Origin: Luteimonas abyssi
GTDB taxonomy: Bacteria > Pseudomonadota > Gammaproteobacteria > Xanthomonadales > Xanthomonadaceae
Reading direction: 5' to 3'
Assembly (NCBI RefSeq): GCF_001482195.1
Contig: NZ_KQ759763.1
Location: 3,474,024 to 3,538,023, forward strand
DNA length: 64,000 bases
Position numbers and translations under genes: made by a program
In this document: positions 46,177 to 55,218 of the stretch, piece by piece
How positions within the stretch are numbered: position 1 is the first letter of the stretch
How the letters are laid out: each line of letters starts with the position of its first letter
The notes under the pieces: model-generated
Told to the model about the DNA's origin: nothing
The model's input: only the letters and a program-made list of their open reading frames with translations
Database searches by the model: none

Positions 46177-47028
46177 ATGTCCCGCCACGACCATGTGCTG
46201 ACCCTCGCCTGCCCGGACCGCACGGGCATCGTCTACCGGGTCAGCGAGCTGCTGTTCCGCAACGGCTGCAACATCCTCGACGCGCAGCAGTTCGGCGACG
46301 AGGACAGCGGCCGGTTCTTCCTCCGGGTCCATTTCGATGCCGATGCCGCCGCGCCGGAGGCGGTGCTCGAGGGCATGCGCACGCTCGGCGACACGCATGC
46401 GATGGACTGGCGACTGCACGAGGCGCGGCGTCGGGCACGGCTGCTGGTGCTGGTCAGCCGGCAGGGCCACTGCCTCAACGATCTGCTGTTCCGCCACGAT
46501 GCCGGCCAGCTGCCGGCCGAGATCGTGGCCGTGGCCTCCAACCACGAGACCTACCGGGCGCTGACCGCCTCGTACGCGGTGCCGTTCCATTACCTGCCGG
46601 TGGATGCCGGCAGCCGCGAGGAACAGGAAGCGGCCCTGCTCGCGCTGGTCGAGCGCGAGCGGATCGATCTGGTGGTGCTGGCGCGCTACATGCAGATCCT
46701 GTCGCCGGCGCTGTGCGAAGCGCTGGCCGGTCGCGCGATCAACATCCATCACAGCTTCCTGCCCGGCTTCAAGGGCGCGCGCCCGTATCACCAGGCGCAC
46801 GCGCGCGGGGTCAAGGTGATCGGCGCGACCGCGCACTACGTCACCTCCGATCTCGACGAGGGGCCGATCATCGAGCAGGACGTGGCCCATGTGGACCACG
46901 CGATGACGCCGGCGGACCTGATCCGGATCGGCAGCGACATCGAGTCGCGGGTGCTGGCACGTGCGGTGCGCCGCCATGTCGAATACCGGATCCTGCTCAA
47001 CGGCGAGCGCACGGTGGTCTTCCGCTGA
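46177..47028 (+). CDS. purU: Formyltetrahydrofolate deformylase
   Basis: 283 residues, the usual length. It hydrolyses 10-formyl-THF to formate and THF. An N-terminal ACT domain (LACPDRTGIVYRVSELLFRN) allows regulation by Met or Gly in known members. The formyltransferase-fold domain has NIHHSFLPGFKGARPY and VIGATAHYVTSDLDEGP with the catalytic Asn, His and Asp residues. It sits just upstream of the methionine uptake operon, consistent with one-carbon/methionine metabolism. Confidence 0.94.
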   Translation: MSRHDHVLTLACPDRTGIVYRVSELLFRNGCNILDAQQFGDEDSGRFFLRVHFDADAAAPEAVLEGMRTLGDTHAMDWRLHEARRRARLLVLVSRQGHCLNDLLFRHDAGQLPAEIVAVASNHETYRALTASYAVPFHYLPVDAGSREEQEAALLALVERERIDLVVLARYMQILSPALCEALAGRAINIHHSFLPGFKGARPYHQAHARGVKVIGATAHYVTSDLDEGPIIEQDVAHVDHAMTPADLIRIGSDIESRVLARAVRRHVEYRILLNGERTVVFR

Positions 47029-47205
47029 CGCCGCCGGCACCTGGCGGACCGGCGTCGGTCGACAGGCCGATGCCAGCGTCGGGCCGGCCTGCTAGGCTGC
47101 GCGCTCGTCCCGTGACGCATCGCAGCACGCTGCGACAGGCGCCCGGGCGGCCACGCACCGGCCGCGGCCCATTTCCCTTCGAGTTTCCGTCGTGACGCGT
47201 TTCCC

Positions 47206-48213
47206 GTGATCGAGTTCCAGGGCACCCACAAGTCGTATCCGGTCGGCGGCCACGAGATCGCCGCGCTGCATCCGCTCGACCTGACCATCCAGGCCGGCGA
47301 GGTGTTCGGCATCGTCGGCCACTCCGGCGCCGGCAAGTCCACCTTGCTGCGGTTGATCAACGGCCTGGAGCGGCCCAGCGGCGGCACGCTCACCGTCGAC
47401 GGCGCGCGGGTGGATACCCTCGACGGCGCCGGCCTGCGCACGCTGCGCCGGCGGATCGGCATGATCTTCCAGCACTTCAACCTGCTGTCGGCCAAGACGG
47501 TGCGCGACAACGTCGCCTTCCCGCTGCGGCTGGCCGGGGTCGGCAGGACGCAGGCGCGCGAGCGCGCCGACGCGCTGCTGGCCCGCGTCGGCCTGGAGGC
47601 GCATCGCGACAAGTACCCCGCGCAACTGTCCGGCGGGCAGAAACAGCGCGTCGGCGTGGCCCGTGCGCTGGCCACCGAACCGACGATCCTGCTCTGCGAC
47701 GAGGCCACCAGCGCGCTGGATCCGCAGACCACCGCCTCGGTGCTGCAATTGCTCGACGGCATCAACCGCGAGCTGGGCCTGACCATCGTGCTGATCACCC
47801 ACGAAATGGATGTGGTGCGGCGGGTCTGCGACCGAGTCGCGGTGCTCGATGCGGGGCACCTGGTGGAAAGCGGGCCGGTCTCGGAGGTGTTCCTGCATCC
47901 GCGGCACGCGACCACCAGGCGGTTCGTCGCCGAATCCGATGCCGGCGACGAGGGCGCCCTGCATCCCGACGCGGCCGACGTGCCGGGCCGTCTGCTGCGG
48001 CTGACCTTCACCGGCACCGACACCTATCGCTCGCTGCTGGGCCAGGTGGCGCGCGAGACCGGCGTCGACTACACGATCCTGTCCGGCCGCATCGACCGCA
48101 TCAAGCGCACGCCGTACGGCCAGCTCACCGTGGCCCTGGTCGGCGAGCACACCGACGAGGCGCTGCGCCGCTTCGGCCACGCCGGCGTGCATGTCGAGGA
48201 ACTGTCGCGATGA
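47206..48213 (+). CDS. metN: Methionine ABC transporter ATP-binding protein
   Basis: 335 residues with a GTG start. Walker [10 protein letters not shown] begins near residue 38, the ABC signature LSGGQKQR is near 142, and Walker [13 protein letters not shown] near 163. A C-terminal NIL/ACT-like domain (from about 265) typical of MetN allows trans-inhibition by methionine. Its stop overlaps metI by ATGA. The 177 bases upstream carry no riboswitch that I can recognise. Confidence 0.94.
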   Translation: MIEFQGTHKSYPVGGHEIAALHPLDLTIQAGEVFGIVGHSGAGKSTLLRLINGLERPSGGTLTVDGARVDTLDGAGLRTLRRRIGMIFQHFNLLSAKTVRDNVAFPLRLAGVGRTQARERADALLARVGLEAHRDKYPAQLSGGQKQRVGVARALATEPTILLCDEATSALDPQTTASVLQLLDGINRELGLTIVLITHEMDVVRRVCDRVAVLDAGHLVESGPVSEVFLHPRHATTRRFVAESDAGDEGALHPDAADVPGRLLRLTFTGTDTYRSLLGQVARETGVDYTILSGRIDRIKRTPYGQLTVALVGEHTDEALRRFGHAGVHVEELSR

Positions 48214-48899
48214 GTGCGTCGCCGTTCGCGGACCTGATGCCCAATGTCGATGCCGCCAAGTGGGGCGAGATCGGCCAGGCCACCGTCGATACGCTGCTGA
48301 TGCTGGCCGGCTCGTTGCCGCTGACGCTGCTGATCGGCCTGCCGCTGGGGGTGCTGCTGTTCCTCACCGGCCCGCGGCAGCTGCATGCGCGGCCGGCCTT
48401 CTACGCCGGGTTGTCGGTGGTGGTGAACCTGCTGCGCTCGGTGCCCTTCATCATCCTGATGATCGTGCTGATCCCGGTGACATTGAAAGCGGTCGGCACC
48501 TCGCTGGGCGTGCGCGGCGCGATCCTGCCGCTGGTGGTGGGTGCGGCGCCGTTCTACGCGCGCCTGGTGGAAACCGCGCTGCGCGAGGTGGAACGCGGGG
48601 TGATCGAGGCCAGCCTGGCGATGGGCGCGACCACCCGGCAGTTGGTACTACGGGTGCTGCTGCCCGAGGCGCTGCCGGGGCTGATCGCCGGCGCCACGAT
48701 CACCACGATCGCGCTGATCGGCTTCACCGCCATGGGCGGTGCGATCGGCTCGGGCGGCCTCGGCGACCTCGCCTACCGCGACGGCTACCTGCGCTCGCGC
48801 ACCGACGTGGCGGTGGTGACGGTGGTCGCGCTGCTGGTGATGGTGCAGGTGCTGCAGATGGTCGGCGACCGGCTGGTGGCGCGCTTCAACCGGCGCTGA
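48210..48899 (+). CDS. metI: Methionine ABC transporter permease
   Basis: 229 residues with five hydrophobic segments. The EAA-type coupling loop is [20 protein letters not shown] near residue 132, followed by [20 protein letters not shown]. It forms the D-/L-methionine channel in the inner membrane. The ATG overlaps the metN stop (48210-48213). metQ follows after 137 bases. Confidence 0.95.
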   Translation: MSASPFADLMPNVDAAKWGEIGQATVDTLLMLAGSLPLTLLIGLPLGVLLFLTGPRQLHARPAFYAGLSVVVNLLRSVPFIILMIVLIPVTLKAVGTSLGVRGAILPLVVGAAPFYARLVETALREVERGVIEASLAMGATTRQLVLRVLLPEALPGLIAGATITTIALIGFTAMGGAIGSGGLGDLAYRDGYLRSRTDVAVVTVVALLVMVQVLQMVGDRLVARFNRR

Positions 48900-49036
48900 G
48901 CGCGGGGACGGCCGGGCGGCGTCGCGCCAGACCGGCCGGGGAGGCGCGCCGGCCCGACACTGATTTCCATCTGGGGACTCGATCCTGCGCCGCCTGCGGC
49001 GATACTGATCGGCCCGCCCGTTTCCGGAAGAAGTCC

Positions 49037-49837
49037 ATGGCCCGTCCCGCACGTTTCGCCACCGCCCTGTTGTTGCTGTCCGTGCTCGCGGGTTGCGGCG
49101 GTTCGTCCGGCGGCGACGGCGAGCGCCTGACGGTGGCCGCCACCGCGGTCCCGCACGCCGACATCCTCGAATTCGTGAAGCCGACCCTGGCCGAGGACGG
49201 GGTGGACCTCCAGATCCGGGTGTTCAACGACTACGTGCAGCCCAACGACCAGGTCGCGCAGGGCCAGATCGACGTCAATTACTTCCAGACCGAGCCGTAC
49301 CTGGACGCCTACAACCGCGACCGCGGTACCGACCTGACCACGCTGGTCGGCGTGCACATCGAGCCGTTCGGGGCGTACTCGCGTCGCTACGACAGTCTCG
49401 ATGCGGTGCCCGAGGGCGCGGACGTGGTGATCCCCAACGATCCCAGCAACAACAGCCGTGCGCTGATCCTGTTGCACAACAGCGGGGTGATCACGCTGGC
49501 CGATCCCGGCAATGCGATGTCGACGCTGCGCGACATCACCGCCAACCCGCGCAATCTGCGCTTCCGCGAGCTGGATTCGGCGATGCTGCCGCGCGTGCTC
49601 GACCAGGTGGACCTGGCGCTGATCAACACCAATTACGCGCTCGACGCCGGGCTGAATCCAGCCGAGGACGCGCTGGCGATCGAGGACAAGGATTCGCCGT
49701 ACGTGAACTTCCTGGTCGGCCGCCCGGACAAGCGCGACGACCCGCGCGTGCAGAAGCTCATCGATGCGCTGACCAGCGACGCGGTGCGCGGTTTCATCCA
49801 GGAACGCTACGACGACGCGGTGATTCCGGCGTTTTGA
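49037..49837 (+). CDS. metQ: Methionine-binding lipoprotein of the MetNIQ transporter
   Basis: 266 residues. The signal sequence ends in LLSVLAGC, with lipidated Cys near residue 20. NlpA/MetQ family hallmarks are VAATAVPHADILEFVKP, QVAQGQIDVNYFQTEPYLDA and VIPNDPSNNSRALILL. It captures methionine in the periplasm for MetNI. GGAAGAAG lies just before the ATG. It converges with the aldolase gene across a long repeat-rich spacer. Confidence 0.95.
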   Translation: MARPARFATALLLLSVLAGCGGSSGGDGERLTVAATAVPHADILEFVKPTLAEDGVDLQIRVFNDYVQPNDQVAQGQIDVNYFQTEPYLDAYNRDRGTDLTTLVGVHIEPFGAYSRRYDSLDAVPEGADVVIPNDPSNNSRALILLHNSGVITLADPGNAMSTLRDITANPRNLRFRELDSAMLPRVLDQVDLALINTNYALDAGLNPAEDALAIEDKDSPYVNFLVGRPDKRDDPRVQKLIDALTSDAVRGFIQERYDDAVIPAF

Positions 49838-49982
49838 CGGGCACGCTGGAGCGGCACCTGGCGAACGTGATCACCAGCGGCACATGAGTCTTGCCTCGGG
49901 CATCCGGCGTCAAGGATTCGAGCGGGCTGCGCTCGGTGTCGCGGTGATCCGAAGGGCCCCGCCGGAACCGGCAGCCTCCTCG

Positions 49983-50036
49983 TGCGAATGTCCCCCGGCC
50001 GCCGCCATCCGGCGGCGACCTCCTCCTTGATTTCGC
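49983..50036. repeat. Dispersed repeat, copy A (plus orientation)
   Basis: It begins TGCGAATGTCCCCCGGC, has a GC palindrome (GCCGCC-ATCC-GGCGGC) and ends CCTCCTCCTTGATTTCGC. Copy B at 50187-50239 is its near-identical inverted partner. The first and last 17 bases agree almost perfectly and only the central palindrome differs. Confidence 0.8.
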
Positions 50037-50159
50037 CGAGCAGGCCGCCGGTCCCGACGGGGCTCGGCTCGCGGAACGCACGGAGGTGCCGGCCGTCGGA
50101 TGGCTGTGCCATTCGTCATTCGCTGTTCGCTGCTTGCTGGCGGACAGCCGCGCACTTCG

Positions 50160-50265
50160 GAGCGCCGGGTTTGCCTGCCCTCGCATGCGAAATCAAGGAG
50201 GAGGCGTCGGCCGCAGGCCGGCGCCGGGGGACATTCGCATGCGAGGGCGGGCGAACCCGGCGCCC
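50160..50265. repeat. Long palindromic element containing repeat copy B
   Basis: Outer arms at about 50161-50191 and 50234-50264 pair over 30 bases, including two G-U pairs on the plus strand and no true mismatch except at the ends. The loop (50192-50233) holds a GC palindrome GTCGGCC-GCA-GGCCGGC. The inner part (50187-50239) is repeat copy B. Confidence 0.8.
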
Positions 50266-50478
50266 CCCGCACCGTCTCCACAGCGAGTCGCCATTCGAGA
50301 AGGACATCCTGCCGGCCTTTCAGCCTTCACCCCGGTGGTGCAAAGCGGCCGACCGGCGTCACGATGTGTGGGGCGGGCACGGCGGCCGCGCGTCGGCTCG
50401 AACGCCAAGGTCTCGCGGGACGCTAGGCATACGCCCGGGCCCGGCGCATGCGTGCACCGGGCCGGGGCGCGGAGCGCG

Positions 50479-51372
50479 TCAGGCGATCGACGCCTTGTGG
50501 ATCGAGCCGATCGCCGCATCCAGCGCGGCATTGAAGTCGTCGTCGCTCTGCTGCGCGGAGAGACCTTCGGTCAGCGCGCGGCTGAAGCTCGCGACCACGC
50601 CGGGGTTCTTCGCCAGCTTCGCGTTGGCGTCGTCGCGGCTGTAGCCGCCCGACAGCGCCACCACCTTGAGCACGCTCTTGTGGTCGACCAGTGCCTGGAA
50701 GAATCCGTCCACGCTGGGCAGGGTGAGCTTGAGGATGACAGGGGTGGCCGGATCCACCTTGTCCAGGCGATCGAGCAGGCCCTGCTTGAGCGTGACCTCG
50801 ATGTCGGCCTTGTCGGCGGCGTGGATGTCGACTTCCGGCTCGATGATCGGCACCAGGCCGGCGTCGAGCACCTGCTGGCCCAGTTCGAACTGCTGGTCGA
50901 GCACGGCGGCGATGCCCTGCGCGTTGTTCGCCTTGATCACCGAGCGCTCCTTGGTGCCGAACACGCCCTTGGCCTTGGCCCGCGCCAGCAGGTCGGCCAG
51001 GCCGGGGATCGGCTTGAGCAGCTGCACGCCGTCGGCTTCGTCGGCCAGGCCCTTGTCGATCTTCAGGAACGGCACGACCTGCTTGGTTTCCCACAGGTAG
51101 GTGGCCGCGTCCTGGTCGGCGAACTGGTCGTCGAGGGTGCGCTCGAACAGGATCGCGCCGAGGATGCGCTCGCCGGTGAACGCCGGGCTGGTGACGATGC
51201 GGGTGCGCATCTCGTGCACGAGACCGAACATCTCGGCATCGTTCGAGTAGGCGGATTCCTCGACGCCGTAGAGCTTGAGCGCTTTCGGCGTGCTGCCGCC
51301 GCTCTGGTCGAGCGCCGCGATGAAGCCCTGTCCGGACGCGATCTTGTCGAGCTGCTGCTGATTGATGGCCAT
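50479..51372 (-). CDS. Class I fructose-bisphosphate aldolase
   Basis: 297 residues. It cleaves fructose 1,6-bisphosphate by a Schiff-base mechanism in glycolysis/gluconeogenesis. It matches the short bacterial class I type: IASGQGFIAALDQSGGSTPK at the N-terminus, PFLKIDKGLADEADG, VIKANNAQGIAAV and VPIIEPEVDIH. The active-site Lys is probably the one in VILKLTLPS. The ATG at 51372 has GGAGAA upstream. It is a single-gene unit. A 112-base gap separates it from the thioredoxin-like gene upstream on the same strand. Confidence 0.93.
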   Translation of the reverse strand: MAINQQQLDKIASGQGFIAALDQSGGSTPKALKLYGVEESAYSNDAEMFGLVHEMRTRIVTSPAFTGERILGAILFERTLDDQFADQDAATYLWETKQVVPFLKIDKGLADEADGVQLLKPIPGLADLLARAKAKGVFGTKERSVIKANNAQGIAAVLDQQFELGQQVLDAGLVPIIEPEVDIHAADKADIEVTLKQGLLDRLDKVDPATPVILKLTLPSVDGFFQALVDHKSVLKVVALSGGYSRDDANAKLAKNPGVVASFSRALTEGLSAQQSDDDFNAALDAAIGSIHKASIA

Positions 51373-51484
51373 GGCCGGTTCTCCGTTGGTCGAACTGCGG
51401 TCGGGGGCTGCCCGTCGGTCGATCATGATATCGGACCCCACCGGGGGCCTGCCGCGATACGCCGACAGGGCGGCCCGGCCCCGG

Positions 51485-52321
51485 TCAATCCGTCCGTTCC
51501 GAAGGGGCTCCAGGGGCGACCGGGATGCGTTCCGCGGCGAACGCCTGCAGCCAGGCGCGCAGCACCGGCGCCAGGCCGACGCGCCGGCGGCCGTCCCATG
51601 CATCGGCGAGGATGCGGCCGTCACCATCGACCAGGACCAGGTTGGGCGGGGCCGCCCCGGCCAGGGCGCGTATCTCGGGCAAGGTGCGCAATCGGCGGTG
51701 ATCGACCGCCGGCCACGGCATCTTCTGCCGGCGCATGTAGCGCGCCATGTCCGAGGGCGTTTCATCGAGACCGACATAGACCACCTCGGTGTCGGCACCG
51801 GCGGCCTGCAGCGCGTCGCGCACCTCGCGCAGCGTCGGCACGAAGGCATGGCAGGGAAGGCACCAGTCGGCGCCGAAGTAGAGCGCCACGACCGCCGGCT
51901 CGTGCGACCAGCGCGACGTGGCGAAGCCGATGCCGTCGCGGCGGACCAGCGCGTCCGCGATGGCGGCCCGCAGGGCCGGATCGGGCGGCGACGCTGTGTC
52001 GGCGTCCTCGCCGCTCTCGGGATCGCCGGCCGACGCGGTCGTGGCGAACGCGTTCGGCGGCTGTCCCGGTGTCTCCGCGAGCGCCGCTGTTCGATGGGGT
52101 CTCGCGGCGGCCGGCGCCATGTCCAGGCGCGGGACGCCGACGCCCGCGGCGGCTCCCGGGATCGTCGCGTCGACCGCCATCGGCGCCGGGTGCAGGCGAG
52201 GGGCCGCGGCCGACGCGATCCCGGCCGACAGGAGCGCCATCGCCGCCACGGCCGACAGCGTGCGGCGCACGCCAAGGCCGCGCGCGCACGCGTCCGTCCG
52301 CCGCGAATCGACGGCGGTCAT
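51485..52321 (-). CDS. Exported thioredoxin-like protein (TlpA-type fold)
   Basis: 278 residues. The signal sequence VRRTLSAVAAMALLSAGIAS is cleaved near residue 38. A low-complexity Ala/Pro-rich linker of about 80 residues follows. The thioredoxin domain then starts near ALYFGADWCLPCHAFVPTL, with CLPC as redox pair, and a cis-Pro candidate is in AAPPNLVLVDGDG. It lies in the periplasm and lacks a DsbA/DsbD-type context. It starts 60 bases after the TonB receptor gene and is probably co-transcribed with it. It may reduce Cys pairs in the periplasm, possibly those in the receptor plug. An upstream GTG at 52330 is an alternative start. Confidence 0.83.
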   Translation of the reverse strand: MTAVDSRRTDACARGLGVRRTLSAVAAMALLSAGIASAAAPRLHPAPMAVDATIPGAAAGVGVPRLDMAPAAARPHRTAALAETPGQPPNAFATTASAGDPESGEDADTASPPDPALRAAIADALVRRDGIGFATSRWSHEPAVVALYFGADWCLPCHAFVPTLREVRDALQAAGADTEVVYVGLDETPSDMARYMRRQKMPWPAVDHRRLRTLPEIRALAGAAPPNLVLVDGDGRILADAWDGRRRVGLAPVLRAWLQAFAAERIPVAPGAPSERTD

Positions 52322-52381
52322 GGCGGGCACATGCTCGGCATCCCGCGCGCGAGGCGGCGGGATGCACGCGGCGTGCGCGGC

Positions 52382-54544
52382 TCAGAAGTTGAAACGCGCA
52401 CCGGCGTAGTACGAACGCGCGAAGCGCGGACCGTAGACGTAATCGCTGTCGCGCCCGGCGCCGGTCTCGAGGTCCTTCTGCCGCTGGTCGAACAGGTTGC
52501 GTACGCCGAAGGCGAGATCCCAGTGCCGGTCGCCGTCGCCCAGGTGCACGGTGGCGCCCACGTCCGCCACCCAGAAGGGCCGGGTGCGGTTGAGGCTGGC
52601 GGTGTTGTTGTTGAGCGCCCACATGCGGCCGGTATGGCGCAGGCCCGCATACGTATCCACGCGGTGGCTGGGCGACCACACCAACTGCGCCTGCCCCGTC
52701 CATCGCGGCGTCTTCAGGTAGTCGCGTGTGTCGATGGTGGTCTCGCCGCCCTCGTCGGTGTCGTCGAACACCACCTGGGCGTCGTCGAAGCGCGAGCGGT
52801 ACCAGGCCACCCCGGCGGTGAGCCGCAGGGTTTCGGCGGCCTGCCAGCCGAGGTTGCTCTCGAAGCCGGCGACCTGCGAGCCGGAAGCGTTGTCGCGCAT
52901 CTGGTACAGGCCCGCCGCGTCCTCGCGGATGTCGCTGAGCACGAAGGTATCGCGCAGTTCGGTCAGGGACACGGTGGCGTCCCAGCTCCAGCGGCCGTCG
53001 TCGCCGGGTCGCCAGTCGAAACCGAGCATCGCGGTGGTCGCGCGTTCCTCGCGCAGGTCGTCGGCATTGCGGATGCCCACGGGCGCCGCACCGAGGGTGT
53101 CGACGTGGAGGTCCTCGCTGAAGATTTCCGGCGCCCGGAAGCCGGTGGAGAGGCCGGCGCGCAGCTTCAACGCGGGAGTCGCCTGCCAGGCCAGCGCCAC
53201 GCGCGGCGAGACGATCGCGTCGTCCAGCGCGGAATGCCGGTCGGCGCGCAGGCCGAGCACGAGATCGACCGCGTCGCCGAGCGTCCACTCGTCCTGCACG
53301 AACACACCCAGGTTGCTGAAGGTCGCGCGCTCGCCGCGCCGCACGGTCGCACCGGTGGCGTCGCGCTGGTCGTCGCGGACCGATTCGCGCCGGTATTGGG
53401 CGCCGAACGCCAGCGCGTGATCGCCGCGACGCAGGTTGAACTGGCCGTCGAGGTAATGCAGCGGATTCTCGGTGTAGCCGTACTGGAGGAACGACACCGC
53501 TGCCGGGCTGTCCGGCACGGCGGGATCGAGCGCGTCCGGGTCGAAGTCCGGCGCCAGCGGATCGGTCTGCACGTCGCCGAGACCGCCATAGAAACTGTGC
53601 CGCTTGATCAGCGCGAACGCGTAGCCGACGCTGACATCGGCGGCGTCGCCGAGGATGCGGTCCCAGTACAGGCCGCCGCGGTGGTAATCGGTCTCCAGCG
53701 CCTCGGCGATGTTGGCCTGCCATTCGGGCTGGTCGAACCGGTTGCCGCCGCGGCGCTCTTCATGGGTGAACAGGTAGTGCGCACGCAGGGTGTCGCGCTC
53801 GCTCGGGGCGTACCAGCCCTGCAGGCCGGCGACGACCTGTTCCTTCTCGGTGATCTCGCTGTAGCCGTCGCCGTCGAAGTCGATGGCGTCGTTCTTCGAC
53901 CATTGCCCGACCACCGACAGGCCGCCGCGCCCGTCGGCCGTGACCAGGTCGCCGCGGCCGTCGACCGTCTGCATCGGCTCGCCGTCCTGCACGTCCACCC
54001 CCGCCTGCAGGTAGCCGCCCGGGCGCGTGGGTTGCTGCGGGATCAGGTTGACCACGCCGGCCACCGCACCCGGTCCGTACAGCGACGAACCGCCGCCCTT
54101 GACCACTTCGATCCGGTTGATCAGCGCGGCGGGAATCTGCTCCAGGCCGTACACCCCGCCGAGGGTGGACAGCAGGGGCACGCCATCGAACAGCAGTTGG
54201 TTGTAGGCGCCGCCCAGGCCCAGCAGCTGGACCTCGGTGGTGTTGCAGTTCTGGCAGTTGCTCTCCACCCGCAGACCGTTGACGAGCTCGGCCACGCGGG
54301 AGAAATCGGTCGCCGCGCGCAAGGCGATGTCCTCGGCGCGCAGGACTTCGGTCCGGATCGGCGCGTCGGACAGCAGCCGTTCGGTGCGGGTGGCGGTGGA
54401 CACGGTGACTTCGACCCGGTCGAGTTCGGTCGGCGCGGGCGGACGTTGATCGGCCAGCGCCGGTGGTGCGACGGCGACGGCGACGGGCAGGAGGCAGGAC
54501 GCGATGGCGTGCTTGCGCAGGACGGGGTGACTGCAAACGGACAT
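52382..54544 (-). CDS. TonB-dependent receptor, MntR-associated
   Basis: 720 residues. The signal peptide ends at APPALA. The plug has VEVTVSTATRTERLLSDAPI, then a close Cys pair in ESNCQNCNTTEV (C97 and C100), followed by LLFDGVPLLSTLGGVYGLEQ and VVKGGGSSLYGPGAVAGVVN. The barrel has acidic loops such as DFDPDALDPAVPD and VFDDTDEGGETTIDTRD, and it ends with YYAGARFNF. The ATG at 54544 starts the signal peptide, 82 bases after a strong promoter that holds an MntR-type operator. A divalent metal or metal complex is the likely ligand. Manganese is the best guess from regulation. Confidence 0.87.
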   Translation of the reverse strand: MSVCSHPVLRKHAIASCLLPVAVAVAPPALADQRPPAPTELDRVEVTVSTATRTERLLSDAPIRTEVLRAEDIALRAATDFSRVAELVNGLRVESNCQNCNTTEVQLLGLGGAYNQLLFDGVPLLSTLGGVYGLEQIPAALINRIEVVKGGGSSLYGPGAVAGVVNLIPQQPTRPGGYLQAGVDVQDGEPMQTVDGRGDLVTADGRGGLSVVGQWSKNDAIDFDGDGYSEITEKEQVVAGLQGWYAPSERDTLRAHYLFTHEERRGGNRFDQPEWQANIAEALETDYHRGGLYWDRILGDAADVSVGYAFALIKRHSFYGGLGDVQTDPLAPDFDPDALDPAVPDSPAAVSFLQYGYTENPLHYLDGQFNLRRGDHALAFGAQYRRESVRDDQRDATGATVRRGERATFSNLGVFVQDEWTLGDAVDLVLGLRADRHSALDDAIVSPRVALAWQATPALKLRAGLSTGFRAPEIFSEDLHVDTLGAAPVGIRNADDLREERATTAMLGFDWRPGDDGRWSWDATVSLTELRDTFVLSDIREDAAGLYQMRDNASGSQVAGFESNLGWQAAETLRLTAGVAWYRSRFDDAQVVFDDTDEGGETTIDTRDYLKTPRWTGQAQLVWSPSHRVDTYAGLRHTGRMWALNNNTASLNRTRPFWVADVGATVHLGDGDRHWDLAFGVRNLFDQRQKDLETGAGRDSDYVYGPRFARSYYAGARFNF

Positions 54545-54625
54545 GGACGACCGAAACGTGGGGGAGGACGGAGACGCGCCGATGCGCGTGGCGACATCGG
54601 GCGCACGGCACGCGCTTCGGCGCAG

Positions 54626-54654
54626 AATATAGCTATTGCTATTTCTCATAGCAA
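54626..54654 (-). promoter_or_regulatory. Promoter of the TonB receptor operon
   Basis: On the minus strand TTGCTA (54654-54649), spacer 17, TATATT (54631-54626). The transcription start would be about 75 bases before the receptor ATG. The spacer and -10 contain the MntR-type operator. Confidence 0.6.
54629..54642. promoter_or_regulatory. MntR-type operator
   Basis: ATAGC-TATT-GCTAT: the exact core of the E. coli MntR site (ATAGC, four bases, GCTAT). A second inverted pair TTGCTAT-TTCTC-ATAGCAA overlaps it at 54636-54654. It lies between the divergent mntR and receptor genes and overlaps the receptor promoter. Confidence 0.65.
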
Positions 54655-54753
54655 CGACGATTCAATCGAGCACGGACTTCGAATTCGCACCGGCCGTGCG
54701 AGGGATTGGCGACAATGGCGGCCACCTGATCGTTTCCGCACCGCACGTCGCCG

Positions 54754-55218
54754 ATGTCCAGCCGCCCTGCCCGCTCCCGCGCATCCGCCACGCCGTCGCT
54801 GCTCGACGCGAGCGTGCAGGTCGAGAGCTTCCGCCAGGTGCGCGAGGCGCATCGGTCGGAGCTGATCGAGGACTACGTCGAGCTGATCTCCGATCTGATC
54901 CAGCACGACGGCGAGGCCCGCCAGGTCGACATCGCCGAACGCCTGGGCGTGGCCCAGCCGACGGTCGCGAAAATGCTCAAGCGGCTGGCGCGCGAGGGCT
55001 ACGTGGTGCAGCGGCGCTACCGCGGCGTGTTCCTGACCGAGGACGGCGAAGCGCTGGCAGCCGCCAGCCGCGAACGTCATCGCACGGTCGAGGCGTTCCT
55101 GCTCGCGCTGGGCGTGCCCGAGGACATCGCGCGTCGCGATTCGGAGGGCATCGAGCATCACGTCAGCCCGGAGACGCTGGCGATCTTCGCCGCGTTCACG
55201 GCGAAATCGGGCGGTTGA
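54754..55218 (+). CDS. mntR: Manganese-responsive regulator MntR (DtxR family)
   Basis: 154 residues. The winged helix is [20 protein letters not shown] with the wing [17 protein letters not shown]. The C-terminal metal-binding/dimer part holds [13 protein letters not shown] and [13 protein letters not shown]. The sequence [18 protein letters not shown] agrees closely with enterobacterial MntR. It binds Mn2+ and represses or activates Mn homeostasis genes. The ATG at 54754 is 111 bases from the operator. No mntH is in the window, so the divergent TonB receptor is the only visible candidate target. Confidence 0.93.
   Translation: MSSRPARSRASATPSLLDASVQVESFRQVREAHRSELIEDYVELISDLIQHDGEARQVDIAERLGVAQPTVAKMLKRLAREGYVVQRRYRGVFLTEDGEALAAASRERHRTVEAFLLALGVPEDIARRDSEGIEHHVSPETLAIFAAFTAKSGG

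Larger units (their letters stand above)
49838..50478. other. 641-base spacer between convergent metQ and fba
   Basis: No credible gene. It holds repeat copies A and B and the long palindrome. A GGACATCCTG motif at 50304-50313 resembles the inner hairpin of the element at 26611. The remaining sequence shows no promoter. Confidence 0.7.

Noticed and set aside
47029-47205. Possible SAM-responsive riboswitch before metN
   Set aside because: No recognisable conserved core or kink-turn pattern. Only scattered GC palindromes.
51362-54865. Very long plus-strand frame opposite the TonB receptor and thioredoxin-like genes
   Set aside because: The opposite strand encodes recognised proteins with intact motifs. 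The plus-strand translation has no motif and is a third-position GC artefact.
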